Source: Lantana camara
Taxonomy: Eukaryota; Streptophyta; Magnoliopsida; Lamiales; Verbenaceae
Direction: 5' to 3'
DNA: 64,000 bases
Assembly (NCBI GenBank): GCA_037501455.1
Contig: CM074864.1
Span: 59,270,001-59,334,000 of the forward strand
Under the pieces are notes generated by a model that was given only the letters and a program-made list of their open reading frames with translations, was not told the origin of the DNA and did no database searches. Made by a program: the position numbers and the translations under genes. How positions within the stretch are numbered: position 1 is the stretch's first letter; each line of letters starts with the position of its first letter. This document shows positions 47,958-59,597 of this stretch, one piece after another.

Positions 47958-48285
47958 ACGACAAGCTTATATTCAACATTTATGTTATATGATATAGTAT
48001 ATGAACACATAATGTGGCCCATGATATTATATTAACCATTGGTATCCAGTGTTACGGACACACACAACATAACATTTATATCCACTAGTTAATTTGATCA
48101 TATAGCATATATCCTTCAGCATATGATAACATAATCTTATACTTTTACCATCTCATCTACGCTATTGAACCTTTGTATCAATTGGTTTGAACTCAAACAA
48201 CATATCATTTGTATGAATTAGTATATTTCATCATTTGGGATGTACCATTTTAGTATATATTGACCAAGACACTACAAAATACTAA

Positions 48286-48635
48286 ACATTTTCCACGTAG
48301 TATAAATTTGGGGAAATGTGGTATAAAAAAGGAAGAATGACGTATTTAACTATCCATATGTAGTATAAATTCCTGAAAAGTAAGTAGGAGGTGGAAATAT
48401 ACAACATTTTTCACGTAGTACCAATTTGGGGAAATGTGGTATAAAAAATGAAGAATTACGTATTTAATCATCCATATGTAGTATAAATTATTGAAAAGTG
48501 AGGATTCGCTTTTATGTACCCCAGGAAATGGAACTATACAACATTTTTCACGTAGTACAAATTTGGGGAAATGTGGTATAAAAAAGGCAGAATGACGTAT
48601 TTAATCATCCATATGTAGTATAAATTCCTGAAAAG
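48286..48635. repeat. three-copy array with GGTATAAAA motif
   Basis: Units at 48286, 48404 and 48541 share CACGTAGTA, TTTGGGGAAATGTGGTATAA and ATCCATATGTAGTATAAAT. Spacing is 118-137 bp. The AGTATAAA/GGTATAAA word is shared with the 128-bp array and with the 37.2-kb MITE. Confidence 0.85.
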
Positions 48636-48882
48636 TAACAGTATAACTAGTACCATTTCATTCCAACAAACACCAGGTAGCACAAATGAAGGAACAATTA
48701 CGATTGTTCATAAACACCAGGCAACAAGTACGCAATATATATAACAAGGCCACAAGGGTCATTCAAGTCCAACAAACTTAATTACACAGATTGTTCATAA
48801 ATTATACAAACTAATACAAATTGCAGATCATGGAAAGTTAAGATTCAAGGGGCTGTTTACAGCCACGTCGATTATGATCCTT

Positions 48883-51800
48883 TTACTTGAACCGTGAACA
48901 TGTAAGATCTCTTTTGATAACTTGGGATGGTATTCTCTTTTGTCTTTTATGTCCAGGTTGAACTCTCACATCAGGTGAACAAAAAAATTGGTCTAGTTCA
49001 TTTTTCACCACAACCAGCTCTTCACCTGTTGGTATGGGGTAGATTGGCAATATGTATGCTTTTCTAAACATCGCCACAGAATAAGCTTCGTCACACAAGT
49101 CATACAACGACAGTCCTTTGTCCTCAATACAAGCACAAGAATGCTTACATGCAATTCTAAAAATCTGTCACTGCTTACAAGAACATGATCTTGTTTCTAA
49201 ATTCAAGGCATAAGTTGACTTACCCTCGGCAACATCAAACAAGAATTGGCTTGCTCGATTTAGGTCAGTTTGCGACCCTCAATATAATTCTGCTTCAGCA
49301 TCTCTTCTGGGTGAGGACATAGAAGTTCAATGTTGTATTTTTCTCCAAGATCTCACCTATCCTTCATCATGGTCATTATTTGTACCCGTATCTAATCAAC
49401 CATACCTAACATAGGCAGAAACCTTGCATTATTCACCCAAGAATTCCAAGACTCGACCACATTGTTATTTATGATACCAAAACATTCGCCCAAAAGAGAC
49501 AGTTTGCCCAATTCTGCAGCTCTTACTGTAAAATGAATCTTGTGCGCGAGACATTGCTTTCACAATCTCATCTACACATTTTTTATATTCAATAAACGAA
49601 GTAGTGTATGCGACTTTTTAAAATATCAATTCCCAATATTTTTTGTTCTGGTAAGGATAGTATCTGAGAATCTACATAGGAAAAAAAAATTAATACATAT
49701 GAAAGAATAAATACTGCATAGTGTTCAACAAGTACTTCATATGTACAATTAAATACTTAGTTTTAACAAATCAGTAACTCAAATAAATATGATGTCTCTT
49801 ACCTGAGTCAGGAAATTGTCAACCAAATGCCTCAGGCAATACGTATGGTTGCTGCCAGGAAACACCATCGGGACAGCCTTCCGTAAACCTGAATGTTTGT
49901 CAGAAAAAAATGTATATGATCTAAAATTGATTAGGCCTCGTGTCTGACTCGCTAATGCTTCGTGCAATTTCCTACAGAACCATTCCCAATTTGCATCATT
50001 TTCAGCACTTACAACCGCATATGCTAGGGTGAATAAACCATCGTTGCCGTCCTTCGATACAGCAGATAGAAGATAGCCTTTGAAGCTATTCTTAATGTGA
50101 GTCCCATCTAGAAAAATCAACTTCCTACAACCTCTGAGAAATCCAACCAAACAAGCATGAAAGCAAAGAAAAAGCCTCATAAATTTTTAACTATCTGTAT
50201 CCACCTTATAATCAGCAAAACTCCCAGGATTTGTTTTTTTAACAACATCACAATACCATCTCACTCTATCATACGATGCATCGTCATACCCATAGATATC
50301 ATACATAGATATTTATTTACCCTTCCACACCCGGTTGTAAGGAACTTCAACAGAAAAATCCCTCTGTAGGTCGGCTTTTATTTCTTTCGGAGAATACTTA
50401 GGACAATTTCTAACCTTCTCTCTCACAATGTTTGCAATCCAATTTGCATCAGCTCTAGGATGTCCCTTCGACCGCAGACTACCCTCTCGATATGTGTGCT
50501 GCAAGCTGCATTTTCTGATGGCAAACTATAAGTTTTTCTTACTATATGATGCATACATACGTCATTTACAAGTACTGTCAACACACACCACTATTTTAAC
50601 GCCCCGGTTTTTTCGTTTAAACTAATGTGTTGTATTTGTTTATAAATTGTGCAATTAAATTAGCTAACTATGTGATTATTTGTTTACAAGTTTTTCGTAT
50701 TTAATTTTATTATTTAATTTTATTATAAATTGTTACTTAAGTATTATGTTAATCAATTATGCATTAATCCTTTGCATTAATTTATTCAAATCCGTTGACC
50801 TTGGATTCTATTTAAAATGGAATTTAAACTTTAGTTTTAAATTGTAATGCATGAATTTATTAAGGATATACGCACGCTTGTTTATTTGTGCTACGTTCTC
50901 ATATGAAATGATTTCGAAATGTTATGGAAATTTAGTATGTCGTAAATATATGTGTTATGAACATGTCTATATGCTCGGTTTATATTTTCGAATTCATTTG
51001 ACGTGTTAACGAATTTATTTTGAATTGTGGAACCAAATCGGGGGCTAACGAGCAATTAGCGCACCCTTGGTTCCGTACGTGATATCTTGAGCTCGGGAAT
51101 TCGGATTCGAATTTTGTCACCTCCGTTGCCTTTGTATCGACGATTCGGAGACAATGGAACAAGCCTCATACCTTTTTGAGATCATTAAGACCTCCGAAAT
51201 GCAACCGTAACGAACAACTCGTGCAAGAAGAACCCTTTTGTTGACTAGTCTTCATGGTGGGACCCTTTAAGCCAACCTAAACCTAACCATACTTTAAACC
51301 ATGATTGTGTACTTGAGTTAGCCCCTTTATCCTCCTCTTTCATCAGCAAAAACGAGCCAAACACCCCCCATTTTCTGCTGTACCAGATCGAGAGAGAGGG
51401 AGAGAAGAAAAGAGGAGGAACTTTGGCCCTTTTGTGATTTTGAGCTCAAATCACCATCTTTCTTCACCAAATCTTCAAGGCATGAATATTTATGTATCCT
51501 TTACTCTTTTACGCTTGATTTCATCCATTTATTTCTTGTTTGCTTCAGATTTGATAAGGGTTTCATTTAGAACATGTTTAGGATTTTTGAGGGATTTTTG
51601 CCTTCTTGGAGTAGCTTAGGTTTGGGGCTGATTTCTTGCATGAAACTTGGTTATATGAACTTGTTTCTCTTCCTCTTTGATACCCAAGCCATGCTAGATG
51701 ATTTATGGATGATTTCTTTTTAGAACCCTTGGATGAAATGAGAGTTTTGAGCATGAAACTCGAGGTTGGATCCCCTCCCCTGTTTTTCAAACTGCTGCTG

Positions 51801-54800
51801 CACATTTTGCCCTTGTTGCTTGATTTCGTGCTTGAAAACTGATATTATGAGCTTGTTTCCTTGTCCATTCGTTGCCTAAGTGATAGTAGGTGATGTATGC
51901 ATGATTTACTCTTTATATTCTTTGGAGAAATTATGAGATCTTAAGCTTGAAACTTGATTGCAAAACTGCCTCCCCTGTTTCGGGACTGCTGTGTGAAATT
52001 ATGGTTTGTTGCTTGATCAAATGACCTTCTTTTCGTGTGAATTTGCATGGATATGATGTGCACTCAATGCTTTATATGTTAGCATTCATGTTGCAACTTT
52101 TGGATCCATTTTAAGCCCCAAAACCGAAATACATGACCTGTTCTTATGCATGATCCATGACAGACCTGCTGCTGTTGCGTGTTGTGACTTGTTGGTCATT
52201 CTAATGTGTTTTAATTCGTGCCATTTTGCATATATATGATGTATATTAGTTGTTTAGTATGTTAGCATGCATTCCCCAAGGTTTTAGATTCAGATTCAAC
52301 CCCTAAGTGCTTGATCATGGCATGATTGAACAATTGAGCTCATATGTGCGGTTTTGGCGCCCCAGATTTGCTGTATGATTTTGGTGCTCTTAACGTGTGA
52401 TTTGGACTTTTCACTCTAAATGAAAAATTCTCCTAACATGCTAAATATGTTGTATATCAAGTTTCATAAGATTTGGAGTTGATTTGGTATGTTTTTGGGA
52501 CTGGTTTTTGTATAGGGTTGTTTGCCGGTAAGCTTTGTTTGCGTTTTTTGGTCTGTACCGTGACACCCCCGTGTCTCATTTGCCTTGTATTGTGTGACAC
52601 CCCCGTGTCACACCCTTTGTGCAGTTCTGTACTGAGACACCCCCGTGTCTCAGTCTAGTTTAATTGAGGGACACGGGCGTGTCCCTCCATCTGAGCTTTT
52701 CTTGTCTTCTCCTTTCCGGTTTTTGATTGTTTCACCTTTTTAAGGCCTTTATCTTCAATTGTGTTGAACTATGAACTTGTTTTGCTATGTGATAGGAGTA
52801 TTGTGGTTTAATTTCATAATGTTTGGATGAGATTTAGGCATGCTTTTGGTGAATTGCTCTGACATGGCTTGAATGCTTCTATACGAAATGTTAAGTACCT
52901 TCTTGTATTCTTTTGATGTCTTAAGTGATACTCTTTGCCTTTTTATTTATTATATTCAATGTAAACATGTTGAAAGGTATAATGCGACTATGGTTTCAAG
53001 ATTTTGTTAGATATTTCTATGAATTTCGAAAGATATGAAAAGATTGAACTTGAATGAATATGAACGTTTATAATATCAAATGAATGGCTCGTCTATATGA
53101 TTTAAAGACGTTAATAGTGCACATGAACATGTTCATTACATAATATTATTTCTTATGCACTTATATCATGTTCATTGCATGTCGTGCGTCATATTTGGTT
53201 CATTTAGAGTCTTGAGTCTTACGAACACGTTACGTTGTCTTTTGTACAGTTTATCTCCAGGGTGGAGAGATCTTGATCTTTCAGACACTCGGTAACTCGT
53301 ATCCTTGTATCGTCTTGTTTCAGGTGAGGGTGTTTTCGTTCTAGTTATGTATAAAACCCTACAACCATATGTGACAAGCTTTGGCCAAAAACCTAATATA
53401 GTTATATATGATTTTCAAATGAAATGTACCGAGTAAATATTGATCGAGTAAACCCTTTTCAAATGACTCACGAATTATGTTATGTTTCTTATGAATTGAT
53501 ATGTTTTGGCGAGACATGATTATGATTTCACGGGCCCAGAGACTTAGTACATGTGGCTATCCGGGGAGGCATGGGCCGACGGTGATCCCATGTGCTAGTT
53601 CCACTATATTACGGTGAAACGGACTTCGTCAAGGAGTTTTTGACGAGGAAACGCTAACCGGCTTTGAGGCCTCATGAACCTCATAGCCACAATGATATGT
53701 TTAGGTGGTCGGGCCTTGCAAACCCGTCCACCGCCGGAGGAAGAAGGTTGGAACTTGTTTTATAAATATGATTATGTTATGTTATGATTGTTATGCACCG
53801 TGCGGGAAGGCCGAGACACGGATCGCCCAAACGACTATGTTACTTGATTTGTGTGTATTATAATATACTGCATGATCAGTTGATCACATACTCAATGTAT
53901 TAATGATATTTGTCGTACACGGTCGGAGTTTGGTTGGAGATAATGCACGCTCACTCGCGGAGTTTTTATGTTTATGTCTAAATTATGAACCTAATGAATT
54001 TAATATGAATTAGTCGTAAAGTTCGTGCATTGTTTATTTATTTTCTTGCCCTTTGTGGGAACTAATTTTCAATAAAACCTTTGCTCGGGATTTATGACTT
54101 GCATGTGCATGTTTCTATGTATCGCTTCTTCTCACTCAGTCTTCTAGAGACTGACCCTCTCCCTCCCCAACCTTTTAGTGCGCAGGTTTGGCTTCGGAGT
54201 TTCGAGCTAAGCGGAAGTGTGTGGAGTCTTTGAGTTGGACAAGTTGTTTAGAAGAGTTTCTGCACTCGCATTTATACTTAAATCCTGCATGATTCGATTC
54301 TGTATTATTATGAACTTGAATCCTTATGTATTTGCTATTGAATTGCTTTTGTTGGGCTTTGTTTATGAGTTTAAAAGAGGCCTGAATAGCCCAAGTCTGC
54401 TTATGGTTTGTGTGTTTGAATTTCAGTTTTCCGATGCATTATAGTTTGTTGATTGGTTATTATTGCAGGGTCTAAGTTCGCCTAGCTTATGAGGGTTTTC
54501 TGTTTGTCTCCCGTTCGCTATGGTTTGATACGGGTGCAGATTTACCATTTCGTCACTCGTGTCGAGCCATAGTACGGGGGATGTGGTGCCTCACGTGCGG
54601 GGGGCTACAACTATGATCTTCAAACTATAGTTTTTAATAGACTTGAAGGAACGATGGATAGAAACGGAATAATTTTTCACTTTTGTCCTAAAGTCAGCCG
54701 CATCTTTGAACACTGGCCCTACACCATTTATGCACATACTCCAGGAATTTTGGGAATTTGATTGCATAGCTTCAGATTGAGGTGTTAATGTCATTCCTGC

Positions 54801-55227
54801 ATCCTTCGCTCCGTACCTAACAAACAACACGTTGTAGCAAAATACAATTGCAACAGAATATGAAGGACACGAATTCATTATTGAATTACCTGAAGCTAGT
54901 CGATCCCACATGCTCAGCTTCATCATCCCTATCAGACGCCCTAAGGTCAGTATATGTCAAATTGAACGTTTTATGCAGTTCAACCATGTTAGCAACATCA
55001 TCATCATTCAGTAACCTAACTTCGTGATCCTTAGCATGAGGACCAGTGTATATCAATCTTAATTCGCTCATATTTATCTCAGGCCAATAACTACCAACAA
55101 TTGTCCTCAGATTCATTGAATTGAAATCACCCTTAATTGAAAAAACGTGCATTTTATGATTATAGCGAATATCACCCAGGAGACGCACAGGTGTGCTAGA
55201 GTCACCATCTTCTTATGAGCTAGTCAT
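48883..55227 (-). pseudogene. MuDR-type MULE transposase, broken
   Basis: Cut-and-paste transposase relic. Predicted exons on minus: 55227-54890 (PB1-like start, KMHVFSIKGDF), 54816 to 49803 (interrupted by a solo LTR at 54609-50595) and 49671-48883. Domains in order: MuDR N-terminal zinc-ribbon region, where the reading across the excised LTR gives IIVVCVDSTCK; HPRADANWIANIVREK; the DDE core with LDGTHIK and FSDKHSGL; C-x2-H (CLRHLVDN); a NNNVVESWNSW block; a SWIM finger CSCK...CKH; and a C-terminal Y-x-AYILPIYPIP tail. Stops include TAA soon after the start codon, two where Trp is expected (after DSTCK and in the SWIM finger), and others before RLFLCF. It cannot be functional. Confidence 0.85.
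50595..54609. mobile_element. solo LTR-like insertion, 4,015 bp
   Basis: Flanked by ACTAT (50590-50594 and 54610-54614). Ends TTTAACGCCCC and GGGGGGCTACA are near-inverted (TGTARC-type, first TG mutated to TT). The interior has no gag, pol or PBS, and its two ends do not repeat each other, so it is best read as one very long solo LTR. Removing it rejoins the transposase frame. Contains four short GACAC...GTGTC palindromes at ~52560-52690. Confidence 0.7.
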
Positions 55228-55589
55228 CACTAACTCCGAAACAGAGGCAAAAAATAAACCACGAAATTCAGCTCAGAAAAGGTGAAATGAACAAAATTGC
55301 CTGAGCTTAACGGCGAGGGGAGTAAAGACTCAGAACTCGAGTTCATCGGGAGGAGTTTCCGGCGCCGATTCCGTCGGAGAGAGCTGCTATCAGTTATCGT
55401 GACCGAAATGGAGTAATACCAGCGAAATAGAGGGAAGAAGAGTTTCCATGCTTACCGAAATACACCACCGTCACCGGTGAAGTGGCTGGGACCGCCTTCA
55501 AATTTGCACCGGCGAGCTAGGGCGGAACAGATCTGCATCGTATATTCAGACAATTATTTTTGGTGGTTAGAGATAATAAATAGTGGAAA

Positions 55590-55740
55590 TTAATAAAATG
55601 GAGGGTAAAACGGTCATTTTAGGTCAATAGGGAGCAAACAAAAATTATAAATCTCCTGTGGGGTGTTAGTAGGGACAATTTTTAAAGGGGGGAGCAAACT
55701 AAAATTTTTACAACCCATAGGTAGTTTTAAGCCAAGGCCC
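55590..55740 (-). repeat. MULE right terminal inverted repeat
   Basis: Inverse counterpart of 40119-40270. Ends GGCTTAAAACTACC when read inward from 55740. The inner limit is approximate. Confidence 0.75.
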
Positions 55741-55806
55741 CCAATTCATCTCCGCTTTTTATTGCAAATTATGTCTCTTTTTTTTCCCAGTTTTATATAA
55801 CATATA

Positions 55807-56618
55807 TGATGGGGTCAAAATACGATCGTCCCACGCTAGGACACGTGGTACCACCAAGATGACGACATCTGTCTCCCCAAGGTTACACCCCTCAGTGCAC
55901 GAGCGTTAAGCCCAACGAGCGCAATCCTTCTGCAAGAGTTAAGCACAACGAGCGCTCTCACTCTCACGAGCGCCGCCCATACTGTATGACTGGCACGCCC
56001 ACGTGCCAAGGGAGCCCTCTTCGAGCGTCACACTCCCTCAGAGTGGCCTCCCCTTCTGGCTCGTTACTTGAACTGGAGCCTTCATTCCCCCCAGCGGATA
56101 TCTTGGCTTCCAGTACTCCAGGTTGTCACGAGCGTGCTCTTAAGCCCTCGTTACCAACCACCCAAATGGTTCTCTGACACATCGTACATGCCCGCGCACC
56201 TGCTACTGTTGCCAGCACCAACTTTTGGCCGCTTTTGCAGAAGATTCCTCCTAGGTTTCTCTCTCATGGCGCCACGTGTTAGGGCAACATTCGGCCAGGA
56301 CCACTTGAGGCAAATGACCAAAGGGCCCTTGACCCTCAACTATAAATAGCTAAAGTCATCTTCTACACTGGTAAGCAATCTTCATCTCTGGAACTATTAC
56401 TGAACCAACGTTTCCTCCTTCATACCTTGAACTGACTTGAGCGTCGGAGAGCCAAAATGGGTATCACCCCCGGTTTCCCCAGCTTGGCTTTCTGACTTTT
56501 CTGTGTGTTTGTCCTAGCAGGTAGAACCCCCCTTTTTTCCGGCGGATCCTGGTGATTTCCCCCTTCAAACAAATTCTAAAGTGATCGGATTCTGAACCAC
56601 CCCTTTTGGAACCTATCA
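55807..56618 (+). repeat. 5' LTR of the Tat element (812 bp)
   Basis: Begins TGATGGGGTC and ends GGAACCTATCA (inverted TGATAGG). A TATAAATA box lies at 56341-56348, and the primer-binding site follows a few bases after the end. Without the 3' LTR the age cannot be estimated. Confidence 0.85.
56341..56348 (+). promoter_or_regulatory. LTR TATA box
   Basis: Consensus TATAAATA ~280 bp before the LTR end. Transcription is expected to start ~30 nt downstream (~56375). Confidence 0.75.
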
Positions 56619-56623
56619 TTTTT

Positions 56624-56639
56624 TGCGCCGTCTGTGGGA
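56624..56639 (+). other. tRNA primer-binding site
   Basis: TGCGCCGTCTGTGGGA five bases after the LTR matches the usual TGGCGCCGTCTGTGGGA of related elements with one G missing. The tRNA is not assigned. Confidence 0.7.
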
Positions 56640-56708
56640 AACCATCTCTTCTCCTCTTCCATCTCTTCTGCTAGTTGAAAAGCAAACACCCCCGAAATCT
56701 TCACAACT

Positions 56709-59597
56709 ATGGTTGCCACAAGGTCCAGCGCTGCGGGAGGAGGAGATAACATTTCTCCGGACGTCAACCCCATAGTACCCACCATCCCTGTAGGCGGAGG
56801 CCCGCCCCCTACCGTCGCTGAAGGTGGAGTGCCCCTCACTGGGGCAGCCCTACAGGCCGAATCTTCCGTTCTCCCACCGGCCCCACCAGCACTACCAGCT
56901 TCCGGCGCCGCAGGAGGATTTTCTCACTTTGCTCTTTCACACCCTCCCCAAACTCAAGGGGTGCATGCCCTTACAAATCCAGGAGGTCAGGGATATATGA
57001 TGCCGCCGGGGTACACGTTTGCTCCCGCTGTTATGATGTCGCCGGTTCAACCGTACCTCGCCGGCCAAATGCAGCTCCCCGTGGTGATTCCTAGGGAGGT
57101 TGAAGGAGTAGAGTTACCACCCCTAACTACGCAGCAATTGAGGGCTTTGTATACCCAGTGTGAGGTTCAGGCGGCTCAGGGGGCGTGGGAAAAATTTCAT
57201 TCTATGTACTTCCCCTCTTGGCAGGCCACTCAAATCGCAGCACCTTTGGGCGGATTGCAAGCTTTCCCTGTTAGGGAAACCCAGGCCGTCCCCAGGGTGC
57301 CACCAATACCACCAGCCAGAGAAGCGCCCCAGCAGGAGGGCAATGAGCATCCCTCCAGGGGCAGGAATAAGGAGCCCACAGAACGAGTTAACGAGAACGA
57401 AGGGGACTCTCATGTCTCTAGAAGGGGCTCTCGAGCCCCCAGGCACGGGGACAGATAAGGGGACGTGAATCCTGACATCCTCGCGGCTGTGCAAGACCAG
57501 CTGCAGGGTTTAAAGGATATTGTGGGACAGCTCTCACGAGGGCGATCAACTCAGATCTCCCCTAGTCGGGATGAACGGGTTGACGCCAGAAGCGCCCGTA
57601 CCAAGGACCACCCACCAAAGGTCCCCCACCGCAAGGAGCCGGAGGAAAACTTCAGCACGTATGAGTACCACCCGTTGGCGAGGGGCGTGGAGGAAGTTTT
57701 GATGGCCCAAGCAGGCATGGCCAAAATCCCCACTTCCATCAACCGATACGACGGGACGACTGATCCAGCTGAACACTTGGATCATTTTTTGCATCTCATG
57801 CACCTCTACGAGCATTCCAACAACTATTGGGCGAAAGTCTTTGTCACTTCCTTGGTAGGAATGGCTCAAGAGTGGTACAAACGACTGCCGCCGCGCTCGA
57901 TTCACTCATATGAAGAGCTGGCTCATGCTTTCCTCAACCACTTTAATTCTTTGAAAGCGCCAGTCACCGCACCTACTGCCCTTTACAACGTGGTGCAAGG
58001 CAAGAGCGAGTCTCTGCGCTCGTTCTTCGCCCGCTTCAACAAGGAGATCCTGCTGGTGGAGAGGCCTTCTATGGATTTCTTGATCCCAGTGCTCTTTCAG
58101 GCTGTGGATCACAAGCAGTATGTGAGCAAGAAGTTTGCCGATGCCATTGTAGAAAGGAGGCCAGGGACCCTCATGGCCTTAAGAGAGGTAGTCGAGCCGT
58201 TCTTCGCGCTCGAAGACATGTATGGGACGAATGGTCCCCGGCATCACAGTCCAGCCAGGAACGAGCGACCCCATCACGAGCGGGGACGGGAGGTGGTAGT
58301 CAAGAAGGAGCGCCCCCAAGAGCGCAAAAGGTCGCCACCACCCCCTCGTCGATTCGAGCGGGTCCCGCTCACCAGGCCGAATTCAGAAGTCTACAACCTC
58401 TCCGATAAAAAGCTCTTTAAGAGACCCATCAAGATGAGGGAAACGGACTCGCTCAGGCGCTCGAGCAAATACTGCGCATTCCACAAGCAGAGGGGGCACG
58501 ACACGGATGAGTGCCGCCAGTTGGAAGCTGAGATTCAGAGGCTCGTCGCATGGGGCCACCTGAAGGAATTCGTCCGGGTGCTCGAGCATTACGATGAACA
58601 CTGCAACAAGCGCGCTGGAGGAAGAAGGAGGAGTCCCTCCCGATCGAAGAGCCCAAGGGGTAAGGGACCCCCCGAAAGCAGCAGCCGCCGGGGCAGTAAA
58701 GGAAAAGCCCCTGAGCAAGAAAACGAACCTTTCGCAGTCATAAATATGATTGCAGGAGGCTCGTTAGGAGGGGATTCCAACGCCTCCCGGCGGAGGTATG
58801 TCCGGAGCTACAACCAACGCCCAGCAGTGCCTAAACCCATCTACGCCATCCAGAGTTCAAGCGCTCAAAGGTCAAGAGAGAATGATGTAATAGGCTTCGA
58901 TGATAGGGATTTAGAGCATATTGTAACACCCCATGGGGAGGGTATAACCTCCGATTGCCCCATGGTGGTTAGTGTAGATGTTCACAATCACGTTGTAAAA
59001 AGGGTGTTGGTGGATAGTGGAAGCTCTGTTAATGTTTTGCCTTATTCTACATTTTTAAAGATGAAGGCTGACCTTCCACTCGAGCCTCTCAAAACAGCCC
59101 TCATTGGCTTTGGAGGGTCGGAAGTTGTCCCACGAGGGCAAATTCGCTTAGCTACTTCATTCGGCCGAGCCCCTCAGCGCAAGACACTCTTGGTAACATA
59201 CGCGGTGGTGGAGATTGACATTCCTTATAACATCATAATTGGGCGCCCTGCCCTCGTGGATTTCAAAGCCATGATCTCCACCTACCACCAGAAGATTAAA
59301 TTCCCTACCTCCGAGGGCGTGGGAGAAGTACTGTGCAATGTGCGAGAGGCTTGGGAATGTTACATGCTGTCCCTTAGAAAGCCTAAAGCGGAGAAAACCT
59401 TCCAAATTGGTTCCACCAAGAAATCAGTGGATTTCCCCAATCTAGATGAGGACAGCCCAGCACGGAAAAAGGGCGAAGTTGAACAAGAAGAAGAACAAAA
59501 AGAAGAAGGGAGACAATGTGGAGAATTCCCTCGAAAGTGCACCACCAGGGACCGTTGGTGGATCATCCTCAGAAGGAGACGAGCCAGGAGAGGGTGA
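56709..59597 (+). pseudogene. Tat element gag and protease
   Basis: One frame interrupted by TAA at 57456-57458. The N-terminal 249 aa are Pro/Gly-rich. The second part has the retrotransposon gag core (EHLDHFLHLMHLYEHS, AQEWYKRLPP ... FARFNKE), a zinc-knuckle-like CAFHKQRGHDTDEC (~58470), an Arg/Ser-rich linker, and an aspartic protease with VLVDSGSSVNVLP (~59005-59040) and IIIGRPAL. The frame ends at 59597, overlapping the next frame. The TAA can come from CAA by a single C-to-T change. Confidence 0.9.

Larger units (their letters stand above)
40119..55740. mobile_element. Mutator-like element (MULE), 15.6 kb with nested insertions
   Basis: Bounded by a perfect 10-bp direct repeat CCAATTCATC (40109-40118 and 55741-55750), in the MULE range. 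The terminal ~150 bp at each side are diverged inverted repeats sharing GGG...AAAACT.CC, GCTCCCC and TTGTCC.TACTAAC.CCCA. Inside are a MuDR-type transposase pseudogene on - and a cargo pseudogene on +, plus internal tandem arrays. Subtracting three later insertions (967, 1,954 and 4,015 bp) leaves ~8.7 kb. MULEs carrying Ulp1-like genes (Kaonashi in Arabidopsis) have a similar layout. All genes are broken. Confidence 0.85.

Noticed and set aside
52473..52658. 61-aa Cys-rich ORF in the 4-kb LTR
   Set aside because: It falls on the palindromic CCCCGTGTC repeats and has no homology that I can see.
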